Source of the DNA: UMGS75 sp051872775
Lineage (GTDB): Bacteria; Bacillota_I; Bacilli_A; ML615J-28; CAG-313
Assembly: GCA_051872775.1 (NCBI GenBank)
Contig: JBJEEE010000095.1
Location: 1-25,532, forward strand
Length of the DNA: 25,532 nt
Direction: 5' to 3'
A program made the translations under genes and the position numbers. Below the pieces are notes generated by a model. The model was not told where the DNA came from, did no database searches, and worked only from the letters and a program-made list of their open reading frames with translations. Positions 15,336-22,198 of the stretch are shown piece by piece (position 1 is the stretch's first letter; each line of letters begins with the position of its first letter).

Positions 15336-15454
15336 CATGTAGTAATGTTAAGCTTTTGTTTTTGTTATTTTTTATAATGTTATTATTACATTTGTTTTGA
15401 ATAGTTTTTGCAATTTGGTTTGTATGATTTTTTGCAAAGCAAATTGTATGATTA
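15320..15454. repeat. Mosaic intergenic repeat, copy B (terminator plus middle module)
   Basis: About 135 bases, roughly 90% identical by eye to 17729-17863 and in the same orientation. It contains the AGCTTAACAT hairpin, a T-rich stretch, and the block TTTTTGCAATTTG...TTTGTATGATT, then GCAAAGCAAATTGTATGATT. It is followed directly by the tail module shared with copy A. Confidence 0.85.
15329..15354 (+). terminator. Repeat-associated terminator hairpin, copy B
   Basis: 10-bp perfect stem AGCTTAACAT/ATGTTAAGCT, 6-base loop, followed by TTTGTTTTTG on the plus strand and CTTTTTTT on the minus strand. It can end both the small plus-strand ORF pair and, from the other side, the GH5 gene. The TAA stop of the plus-strand ORF is inside the left arm. 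Confidence 0.82.
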
Positions 15455-15456
15455 CA

Positions 15457-15552
15457 AGTTGTAGCTGCACAGGCACAAATGCGCCAAAAGATACAAAACT
15501 CATTGCGACGACTCTACGCATTATTATGTAGTGTTTTGTTGAATTTGTAAAT
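15457..15552. repeat. Mosaic intergenic repeat, tail module, copy B
   Basis: Matches 13862-13956: TTGTAGCTGCACAG near the left end and AATTTGTAAATA near the right end. Contains CTACGCATTATTATGTAG, able to form a short hairpin; the copy A counterpart ACATGCATTATTATGT can also pair despite base changes. Part of the block (15479-15506) is a rough inverted match to the middle module at 15410-15436. Confidence 0.6.
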
Positions 15553-15571
15553 AGTTTTGAGAATTTTATTT

Positions 15572-17587
15572 CTAAATATTTTCTTCAACAAACATATTCT
15601 TTGTACTAACAATCTTACCATTTTTTATAGTTAATTCAATAACCCCTACTTCTTTATTATCTTTATTAGTAGCTATTATAGCAACAACACCATCATTAAA
15701 TATTGAAATTGTTGAATACTTGCTGATTGTTAGGATATTAGTATCTGTAGAATACCAATCATATTTCAAACGAGAAGTGGGCTTACCATTAGTAATTATA
15801 TAACATTGTAGCTGCTTATCGTTATTCTCTTTAATTTCAAGAGCAAATGAACAATCATATAACTTATAATCAACCATTATATTTTTTTGATAATAATAAG
15901 TATATCCTTCTACTTCAAATAAAAAGTAATATATACCTGGTTCAATAGCATATAACTTACCATCTTTTTCAACAAACTTATCTTTATCATATTTAACATC
16001 AACATTATATACTTCATTTGTTAAAATATTAGTCAGTTGTGTTGGAATAATTACAGGATCTGATAATTTGCAAATATCATTACTAATTTCTTTAAAATAC
16101 GGTAATACTTCTTTTTCCACATATAGTTTCTCAAATACTTTTTGAAATTCTTGGTATTTCCATTCCCCAGTCTCTTTATTAATAATTGAAAAAGTAAATT
16201 CTCTATCATAATAGCTTAAAAAAGAATCCCAACTAATACATTTAATTCCATAGTTATAACTTACATTTATATAGTACTCAAGCCATTTACTTCTTTCAAT
16301 AATATTATTTTTATCACGAGAACCATATTCAGTCATCAAAACTGCAATATTATTGTCTAAAAATTTATCTTTAATATTTTTGAAATGACTGGTTAATTCA
16401 ATTTGATATTCTGCTTTTTTATCATCCCAACTTGCTTCATCATATGTACTATCATGAACAAAACCAAAAGGGCCATAATAATGTAAACTAATAATAATAT
16501 AATCATCATTAGGAACTTTGAAGTGCTTTAAAACTTCATCATTACTTTTACCCCATATTGGTGTTATCAATAAATGTCTATATTTATTATTATATCCTTG
16601 ACTCCTAATAATTTCTACAAACTCTTCATTTAATAAATTTAATATTAGTGCACCTTCTCTTGTATATCCATTAGTTATATAATCACGAGGTTCATTTAAA
16701 AATGAAAACATTAATCTTTCATCATAATCAATAAAATAATTACCTATTTGATCCCATAGTTTTTTCATAATTTCTACTGTTTTATCATATTGACAATAAT
16801 TTAAACTACTCCAAGCATCTTCATAACTATCATATGAAGTGATAATAACATAAAAATTATATTCTAAAAGTGTATCGACTATCTTTTTAGTTACAATTAG
16901 TACATCTTCATCAATATCGTAATCTTCATTCATATACTCATACCAATTTATTGGAAGACTAACTATATTAAAACCACTTTGTTTTAATGTTTTTATCATC
17001 GGTTCTATATTACCATTTAAACTCTTATAATCATCATAATAATCTACAAAATTAAAGCCACCAGTTATATCTTTTATTAACTCAGTTGAAGATATTTTAT
17101 TTATCGTTAATTTTTGATAAACAGCCTTATAAACAACATCATTTGTAACTGCCTCAATTTCTTTATCAAAACCAATGAATTCATAACCATCTTTATAAAA
17201 TACAGGTGTTTGAGGAAATTCATTATATGCAAGATATTGTACTTCCTTTCCACTTATTAAAGTACCTTCATCTGAATCAAAAGTAACACAATATATTTTA
17301 TTTTCCTTAATTTGATAATCACATATTATACACTTTAATAGTCTATTATTTAACTCATCCACATATTCTTCAAACTTATGAGAGATAATATCTATTGAAC
17401 TTGATTCCAATACTTTGTGACAATTAATACACAACAACTCTTTTATTCCTTCGGTTTTACATGTAGGTTCTTGTAATATTGTCCATTTTAAATCATGGCC
17501 ATTTTCACATTCATATTTGTCATCCGTATTGCATGAAATAAGTACAAACATTAAAATAATAATAATTATAATACCAATTTTACGCAT
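15572..17587 (-). CDS. Secreted GH5-like glycoside hydrolase lipoprotein
   Basis: 671 residues; signal peptide with lipobox LISC (Cys19). Residues 27-90 form the extracellular Cys-rich repeat with paired C-x2-C and the signature PTCKTEG. Residues 100-158 form a Listeria-Bacteroides-type repeat (VTFDSDEGTL, GYEFIGFDKEI). Residues about 165-490 form a (beta/alpha)8 hydrolase: GFNIVSLPINWYEYM, acid/base Glu299 in FSFLNEPRD, His369 in ISLHYYGP, nucleophile Glu420 in LMTEYGS, and Trp453 in ISWDS. A Big2-like domain (DWYSTDTNILTIS) closes the protein. It probably hydrolyses a beta-glucan or related polysaccharide at the cell surface. The Arg of VRxP and the His after strand 3, normally conserved in GH5, appear replaced (VSLP, SYDS). 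Start ATG with TGGAGG 7 bases upstream. Flanked by direct repeats B and C. Confidence 0.85.
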   Translation of the reverse strand: MRKIGIIIIIILMFVLISCNTDDKYECENGHDLKWTILQEPTCKTEGIKELLCINCHKVLESSSIDIISHKFEEYVDELNNRLLKCIICDYQIKENKIYCVTFDSDEGTLISGKEVQYLAYNEFPQTPVFYKDGYEFIGFDKEIEAVTNDVVYKAVYQKLTINKISSTELIKDITGGFNFVDYYDDYKSLNGNIEPMIKTLKQSGFNIVSLPINWYEYMNEDYDIDEDVLIVTKKIVDTLLEYNFYVIITSYDSYEDAWSSLNYCQYDKTVEIMKKLWDQIGNYFIDYDERLMFSFLNEPRDYITNGYTREGALILNLLNEEFVEIIRSQGYNNKYRHLLITPIWGKSNDEVLKHFKVPNDDYIIISLHYYGPFGFVHDSTYDEASWDDKKAEYQIELTSHFKNIKDKFLDNNIAVLMTEYGSRDKNNIIERSKWLEYYINVSYNYGIKCISWDSFLSYYDREFTFSIINKETGEWKYQEFQKVFEKLYVEKEVLPYFKEISNDICKLSDPVIIPTQLTNILTNEVYNVDVKYDKDKFVEKDGKLYAIEPGIYYFLFEVEGYTYYYQKNIMVDYKLYDCSFALEIKENNDKQLQCYIITNGKPTSRLKYDWYSTDTNILTISKYSTISIFNDGVVAIIATNKDNKEVGVIELTIKNGKIVSTKNMFVEENI

Positions 17588-17653
17588 AATTTATCCTCCA
17601 TATAAAATATTTAATTAATTAAATTAGAACATTATTCTTTTCAGCTTTATTAT

Positions 17654-17681
17654 ATTATACATTATTTACACTAAAAATCAA
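17654..17681 (-). promoter_or_regulatory. Promoter of the GH5-like gene
   Basis: Minus-strand TTGATT (17676-17681), 16-base spacer, TATAAT (17654-17659). It lies just downstream, in the direction of transcription, of repeat copy C, so repeat and promoter are separate. Confidence 0.6.
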
Positions 17682-17728
17682 ATATCTCACTTTTTAAAAC
17701 ACAATTATTACATTACTAGAGATAAATA

Positions 17729-17863
17729 TAAAAAAGAGCTTAACATATCAAATGTTAAGCTTTTGTTTTTGTTATTTTGTAATATGTTATTATTACATTT
17801 GTACTAAAATAGTTTTTGCAATTTGTTTTGTATGATTTTTTGCAAAGCAAATTGTATGATTTC
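17729..17863. repeat. Mosaic intergenic repeat, copy C (terminator plus middle module)
   Basis: Near-identical to 15320-15454 in the same orientation, starting 2.4 kb away and ending 10 bases before the rpsR stop. It lacks the tail module seen in copies A and B. Confidence 0.85.
17737..17761 (-). terminator. Terminator of the rpsF-ssb-rpsR operon (repeat-associated hairpin, copy C)
   Basis: 10-bp perfect stem AGCTTAACAT/ATGTTAAGCT with a 5-base loop, followed on the minus strand by CTTTTTTATATTT. It is about 110 bases past the rpsR stop; no other terminator lies between them. Confidence 0.8.
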
Positions 17864-17873
17864 AAATTTCAAA

Positions 17874-18095
17874 CTATTCTTTAACGAATGGTAATAAGGC
17901 CATATGACGTGCACGTTTAATAGCAACAGCAAGTTCTCTTTGATAGATTGCTTTTGTGCCAGTGATACGACGTGGTAAAATTTTTCCACGATCAGAGATA
18001 AATCTCTTTAGTAAATCAGCATCTTTCCAGTCAATCTTTTGAACTTTGTTATCTGTAAAGTAGCAAGTCTTTTTACGTTTTCTAAAAGTTGCCAT
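17874..18095 (-). CDS. rpsR: 30S ribosomal protein S18
   Basis: 73 residues, the normal length for Bacillota S18, a small-subunit protein that pairs with S6 on the 16S rRNA platform. Conserved core: KVQKIDWKDADLLKRFISDRGKILPRRITGT and the terminal RARHMALLPF. AGGAGG lies upstream of the ATG, 12 bases after ssb ends. A longer overlapping frame to about 17989 is a shadow. Last gene of rpsF-ssb-rpsR. Confidence 0.98.
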   Translation of the reverse strand: MATFRKRKKTCYFTDNKVQKIDWKDADLLKRFISDRGKILPRRITGTKAIYQRELAVAIKRARHMALLPFVKE

Positions 18096-18107
18096 GTATA
18101 TTTCCTC

Positions 18108-18644
18108 CTAAAATGGTAAGTCGTCATCCGTGATGTTAAATTGATTTTTAATATCATCAAACGGATTATCAGATTCAGCAGGAGTTTGATTCATATTTGG
18201 TTGTTGATATGGTCTTTGATCATAACTATTTGTTTGTGGTTGTTGATAGTTATTTTGTTGTGGTTGATAACTATTTTGTCTTGGTTCATATGATGAATAA
18301 TCATTATATCCACCTTGATTTGATGTTCCACGTGGTTCTAAGAAATGTACCATATCACAAATTACTTCTGTAGCAACACGATTGCTACCATCTCCAGCTT
18401 GATATCTACGAGTTTGAAGTTTACCTTCAACTCCAATTAATGAGCCTTTTTTAATAAAACGGGCTAGGTTTTCTGCTTGCTTATTAAAAGCAACGCAGTT
18501 AATAAAGTCAGCTTCACGTTCTCCATTTGCATTACTTTGAACGCGGTTAACCGCAATTGTAAAAGCAACAAAGGGGAAGTTATTTGATGAAGTTCTTAAT
18601 TCAGGATCTCTTGTGATTCTTCCAACTAAAGTAACTCTATTCAT
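18108..18644 (-). CDS. ssb: Single-stranded DNA-binding protein
   Basis: 178 residues. The N-terminal OB fold (1-105) has MNRVTLVGRITRDPELR, FTIAVNR, ADFINCVAFNKQAENLARFIKKGSLIGVEGKLQTRRY. A flexible Gln/Asn/Pro/Tyr-rich linker (about 110-160) follows, then the acidic tip DDDLPF that recruits replication and repair partners. Coats single-stranded DNA at forks. AGGAG precedes the ATG, 9 bases after rpsF. The housekeeping SSB by synteny. Confidence 0.98.
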   Translation of the reverse strand: MNRVTLVGRITRDPELRTSSNNFPFVAFTIAVNRVQSNANGEREADFINCVAFNKQAENLARFIKKGSLIGVEGKLQTRRYQAGDGSNRVATEVICDMVHFLEPRGTSNQGGYNDYSSYEPRQNSYQPQQNNYQQPQTNSYDQRPYQQPNMNQTPAESDNPFDDIKNQFNITDDDLPF

Positions 18645-18653
18645 AATTAACTC

Positions 18654-18935
18654 CTATTCTGCTACAACTATATGACGAATAACTGCTTCTTTGATATTAG
18701 CTAAACGTTCGAATTCTTTAACAGCTTCAGGTGTTGCATTAACGTTTAATAAAACGTAAAAGCCTTTTTTCTCACCAGCTATTTCGTAAGCTAATTCTCT
18801 AAGTCCCATTTCCTTTGTGTTAAGTACTTCTGAACCATTTTGAACAAAAGCTTGTTCAAGTTCAGCCATTACAGCTTTACGTGGTTCCTCCTCAACATTT
18901 GGGCGAATGATATACATAACTTCATATTTTTTCAT
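18654..18935 (-). CDS. rpsF: 30S ribosomal protein S6
   Basis: 93 residues beginning MKKYEVMYIIRPN, the standard S6 start; GLRELAYEI and GFYVLLNVNATPEAVKEFERL are the family core, and EAVIRHIVV the final strand. The frame also opens at a GTG (18944), but that GTG belongs to the AGGAGGTGG ribosome site, so the ATG 5 bases after the site is the true start. First gene of the operon. The leader contains GCCGAT (18958-18963), reminiscent of the CCG trinucleotide recognised by the S6:S18 complex in autoregulated rpsF leaders; that match is weak. Confidence 0.97.
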   Translation of the reverse strand: MKKYEVMYIIRPNVEEEPRKAVMAELEQAFVQNGSEVLNTKEMGLRELAYEIAGEKKGFYVLLNVNATPEAVKEFERLANIKEAVIRHIVVAE

Positions 18936-18977
18936 TCTTTCCACCTCCTTTTGGTCTATCGGCTTTTCTTAAAAAAA

Positions 18978-19007
18978 GCAAGGAATGATTAGATTAATCA
19001 TACTTGC
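18978..19007 (-). terminator. Terminator-like hairpin across the rpsF start site
   Basis: Stem GCAAG...CTTGC (5 bp) continuing after a small bulge into ATGATTA/TAATCAT (7 bp), loop of 3, followed on the minus strand by seven T residues. A transcript coming from the patatin gene would contain the whole hairpin and stop. A transcript starting at the rpsF promoter (start near 19003) would lack most of the outer 5-prime arm. Confidence 0.65.
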
Positions 19008-19009
19008 AT

Positions 19010-19038
19010 ATTATACCATAAAACCAAAAGAAAGTAAA
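19010..19038 (-). promoter_or_regulatory. Extended -10 promoter of rpsF-ssb-rpsR
   Basis: Minus-strand TTTACT (19033-19038), 17-base spacer ending in TGG, TATAAT (19010-19015): the TGn element plus a perfect -10 box. Leader to the rpsF ATG is about 68 bases. Confidence 0.75.
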
Positions 19039-19096
19039 GTAAAGTGTAAATAAATTACTAAGTTTAATTACTTAGGTGAATTTATTATTTACGTTA

Positions 19097-19864
19097 TCAT
19101 TTATTTATAAAAAAGTTATTTAAGAATTTAAGACCTGCTTGATAACCTGTTAAATATAAATCTTCTTTAATTGTTTTACTTATTCGAAAATCCATCGTTT
19201 TTATTCGTGGGACAATTATCCTTATAATATAAGGACAATTATGATACATTCTTTTGGCATTTTCTCCTACGATATTAAAACCAATAAGGGGAGTACTATT
19301 GCTTGGTTCAAATACATCAAGGGGAAAATTATTGGCAATTGAACCATCCATAATTAAATTATTGTTTATTTTAAATGGTTTGTAAAAAAGAGGATAGGTA
19401 GCACTCATTACTACAGATGTTGAAATTTTGAAATTATCAGGATTGATATTATAGTATTTTAAATCATTGGGAAATATGATTTGTTTCCTTTTGGTAATGT
19501 TAGTTCCTACTACTTTTAAGCGGTAGTCGTTTCCTTTTTTTACATCGAGATAAGTGCTTACTTTCTTTTGCTTATATAAAAAATCAAGATACTCAAGTAA
19601 AGGTCTAGATGAATATAGACCTAATTCACGTATGGAATTAATGGTTTTTCCTTTTTCTCTTAAGTTAGTGAGATTTAAATTTTCAACCATATCAAGCATT
19701 TCATCACTCGTATATCCACTAATAACCAAACTAGCAATTATTGCGCCTACACTTGTGCCTGCTGCTTTGTCACAGCTGAATCCTCGTTCTTCTAAAGCTT
19801 TTAACGCCCCAATATGAGCGATGCCTTTTACTCCTCCACCTTGGAAAACCCCAATATACTTCAA
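19097..19864 (-). CDS. Patatin-like phospholipase / acyl hydrolase
   Basis: Cytoplasmic lipid acyl hydrolase of the patatin family, with a Ser-Asp catalytic dyad. The oxyanion-hole loop GGGVKG (residues 9-14), nucleophile elbow GTSVG (Ser38) and DGSIANNFP (Asp173) are all present, so it should be active. About 255 residues, usual for the bacterial RssA/YlbK-type proteins. Start: the frame reaches a GTG at 19873, but that GTG is part of AGGTGA; the TTG at 19864, 5 bases after it, gives MKYIGVFQGGG, which fits the family better. Its substrate is unknown; membrane lipid turnover is the family role. Confidence 0.9.
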   Translation of the reverse strand: MKYIGVFQGGGVKGIAHIGALKALEERGFSCDKAAGTSVGAIIASLVISGYTSDEMLDMVENLNLTNLREKGKTINSIRELGLYSSRPLLEYLDFLYKQKKVSTYLDVKKGNDYRLKVVGTNITKRKQIIFPNDLKYYNINPDNFKISTSVVMSATYPLFYKPFKINNNLIMDGSIANNFPLDVFEPSNSTPLIGFNIVGENAKRMYHNCPYIIRIIVPRIKTMDFRISKTIKEDLYLTGYQAGLKFLNNFFINK

Positions 19865-19934
19865 TTTAATCACCTATTATATTTTATGTTATTATGTTTT
19901 ATCTATTCTTTTATTATATTATTATATAAGGAAA

Positions 19935-19972
19935 AATGGTTTGCTTAACCTTTATCTGTTAAACAAACCATT
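19935..19972 (-). terminator. Terminator of the pot operon
   Basis: Long stem AATGGTTTGTTTAAC/GTTAAGCAAACCATT (15 bp with one mismatch), 8-base loop, followed on the minus strand by TTTCC. It starts 4 bases after the DUF308 stop codon. Confidence 0.88.
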
Positions 19973-19976
19973 AAAC

Positions 19977-20453
19977 TTATCTTACTCGTAAAGCTTTTCC
20001 GAATATTCCTAATACACCATCAATAATTAGCACAATACCAACAATGATGAAGAACCAATCTACCATTTTCCAGTAACTTACTACTAGAAGTATTCCTACT
20101 ACAATAGTGATTACAGAAACTACAATAAGTAAGGTACTCTTAAACTTAAGTGATTGTACTAGATCTACGGCACCCTTAACGATTAGGAAAACACCTAAAA
20201 CGATTAAGACAACTTCTACAAATAACCAACCACCAAGAATAATAACGATACCGATTACACTACTTATCACACCATTAAAATAGTCTTTCGCAACTAGTTG
20301 GATAATACCTTGTACAATTAGTAGAATACCTACAATCGTCATTAACCAATTTAATACACTTGATTTATATATGCAAAATAGAACACCCATTACAATATAT
20401 AAAACGGCAGTTAATAATGATTTGTTAGCTGGCGATAATTTAAATTTTGCCAT
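19977..20453 (-). CDS. DUF308 (HdeD-like) small membrane protein
   Basis: 158 residues, almost entirely hydrophobic, with six predicted helices arranged as three repeats of a helix pair. Each repeat carries a G-[IVL]-[FL]-LIV-G motif (MGVLFCIY / GILLIVQGI, GIVIILGG / GVFLIVKGA, GILLVVSY / GIVLIIDGV), which is the DUF308/HdeD pattern. Function unknown; HdeD of E. coli is linked to acid resistance. AGAAAGGAG precedes the ATG. It lies 17 bases after potD and before the only terminator, so it is co-transcribed with the polyamine importer. Confidence 0.85.
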   Translation of the reverse strand: MAKFKLSPANKSLLTAVLYIVMGVLFCIYKSSVLNWLMTIVGILLIVQGIIQLVAKDYFNGVISSVIGIVIILGGWLFVEVVLIVLGVFLIVKGAVDLVQSLKFKSTLLIVVSVITIVVGILLVVSYWKMVDWFFIIVGIVLIIDGVLGIFGKALRVR

Positions 20454-20470
20454 ATGTTTTCTCCTTTCTT

Positions 20471-22198
20471 TTAGTTTTTATATTTTTTGTCAATTCGGTG
20501 TTTAAGCACAAATGCTGTTATTACTGTTACCATTAAAACAGCAGTTACTGCTAAGAAAATATAAATTGGAACCATATTAGTATAGGCTTTTACTTGACCC
20601 CACATAATAACAACCTCATCATTATAGACATCAAAGTCATTCATTATCGCACATCTAGCAATAATAAACTCACTTGGATATTGCGTTTCAAGTTCATTCT
20701 CATAGTCTTTAAAAGGATAGATGATGGCACGACGACCTTCGCTGATAGTTTCCGCAAATAAATATGAAAGATCATATGGAATTATTTCTTCCCAAACATC
20801 TTCGTTTGATAGTCCCGCAATAACTCCATCTTCTTCACTGATATAACTATATAGTTTACCTTCAAAACTTACCATATCACCATAAACGTATTCGTCATAT
20901 TCTTCGTCATATTCACATAATTCGAAATATTCTTCATTATCAGGATAAATCTCTTCTTCTGCTTCTTTGTCTTTGATGCAAGTATATAGTTTATCTTTGT
21001 AAATTACCATTGTTTCATCTTCCGCATAATATGGAGAAGTGACTTCAAAGTCAGTAGCACCATACCAAGCTCCTGTTAGAGTAAATAACTCATTACCAAC
21101 AATATAAGGAGTATATCCAATATAATCCATATTGTCAGCCGCATTTACGGGATCAGACATAAAGTTTAAAAATTTATAAGCTAGATCTTTATTAGCCCCT
21201 TTAGGTAAAGTCCAAGCATCATACCAAATATTACTTCCATCTTCAGGAACATAGTATTCTAAACGTTTGTCTGCTTCATCTCGAGCTGTATCAATTGAAT
21301 ATACGGCATCACCAGAATATGCTAGGTTCATTTTAATCTTTCCCGTTATTATATCATTTTTACCAGAATCTACCTCAAATCCAAAGATATTCTTCTTAAG
21401 TGAGATTAATTCTTCACGAACATTAGCTATCTTTTCACGATTTTCTTGATCACTAGTTGTAGAACCATCCAATTTGAAATCAAAAATATCTTGAACAATA
21501 TTATTATATGCCAATTTATTTGCTTCCGTTGGATTTTCTAGATATGCATTTTGTAATTGTTTAAATAAATCACTTTTACTATATGAATGCATTAGACCAA
21601 CCACAAAAGCATCACGAATTGAATTTTTAATGGAAATTACATTTTCATATTTACTATCCCAGAATATATCCCATGATTTCACATCTTCACATATTGTATC
21701 TGTACAATAGGGGTCATAAACAATACCAAGTGTTCCCCACATGTATCCTACCGCAAATTCATCTAGATTTACGACATTTCCTTGATATACTACTTTCATA
21801 TCTCTTAGTTTTTGACGTAAATAACTAGATGCATATTTTTCATAGTTAGGAATGTACTCTGCATAATCATCCATTGGAACAACTAATTCTTCTTTAATCA
21901 TTTTTTGGATCATGTAATCAGAAGTACAAATTAAATCGTAAGTTCCTTCTTTTTGAAGTTTAAACTGATTGTACATTGTTTCATTTGTATCATATGTATA
22001 ATAATTTACTTTTACATTATACAATTCTTCAAATTTTGATATTAAATCAACACTATCATCTAAACCTTGGGAAATATAATCTTCGACATTAAAAATAGTA
22101 AGTTCTTCTTTTTTATTTGTGCTTTCCGCATTACTTACAAAACTTAAATTAAAGGTAATCAAACAAAACAAAATGAAACTAAGAATAATTCTTTTCAT
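20471..22198 (-). CDS. potD: Spermidine/putrescine-binding protein PotD, membrane-anchored, with inserted repeats
   Basis: 575 residues against about 350 for ordinary PotD. The signal peptide (1-24, ending SNAES) has no lipobox Cys. Substrate-binding body: LTIFNVEDYIS, DLICTSDYMIQKM, the PotD core AVGYMWGTLGIVYD (149-162), SWDIFWDSKY, NLAYSGDAVY, and WTLPKGANKDLAYKFLNFMSDP (329-350). Residues about 388-473 are an insert of two tandem units (MVIYKDKLYTCI; GDMVSFEGKLYSYI ... VWEEI) resembling the CBM5/12 chitin-binding fold. The PotD tail YDLSYLF resumes at 475. A C-terminal helix (543-565) followed by KHRIDKKYKN would anchor the protein in the membrane, replacing the missing lipid. The ATG overlaps the potC stop by one base. 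Confidence 0.92.
   Translation of the reverse strand: MKRIILSFILFCLITFNLSFVSNAESTNKKEELTIFNVEDYISQGLDDSVDLISKFEELYNVKVNYYTYDTNETMYNQFKLQKEGTYDLICTSDYMIQKMIKEELVVPMDDYAEYIPNYEKYASSYLRQKLRDMKVVYQGNVVNLDEFAVGYMWGTLGIVYDPYCTDTICEDVKSWDIFWDSKYENVISIKNSIRDAFVVGLMHSYSKSDLFKQLQNAYLENPTEANKLAYNNIVQDIFDFKLDGSTTSDQENREKIANVREELISLKKNIFGFEVDSGKNDIITGKIKMNLAYSGDAVYSIDTARDEADKRLEYYVPEDGSNIWYDAWTLPKGANKDLAYKFLNFMSDPVNAADNMDYIGYTPYIVGNELFTLTGAWYGATDFEVTSPYYAEDETMVIYKDKLYTCIKDKEAEEEIYPDNEEYFELCEYDEEYDEYVYGDMVSFEGKLYSYISEEDGVIAGLSNEDVWEEIIPYDLSYLFAETISEGRRAIIYPFKDYENELETQYPSEFIIARCAIMNDFDVYNDEVVIMWGQVKAYTNMVPIYIFLAVTAVLMVTVITAFVLKHRIDKKYKN

Noticed and set aside
13789..17863. CRISPR array or insertion sequence as explanation of the repeats
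   Set aside because: Only three widely spaced copies with genes between, no regular spacers, no transposase, and no terminal inverted repeats or target duplications seen.
17804..17989. 61-codon minus-strand frame overlapping rpsR and the repeat
   Set aside because: Shifted frame of rpsR running on into repeat copy C. The similar open frame through copy B reflects the repeat sequence, not a gene.
18936..18944. GTG start for rpsF
   Set aside because: The GTG is part of the AGGAGGTGG ribosome site; the ATG at 18935 gives the normal S6 N-terminus.
19554..19817. 87-codon plus-strand frame
   Set aside because: Antisense to the patatin gene with its active-site motifs; no ribosome site or promoter.
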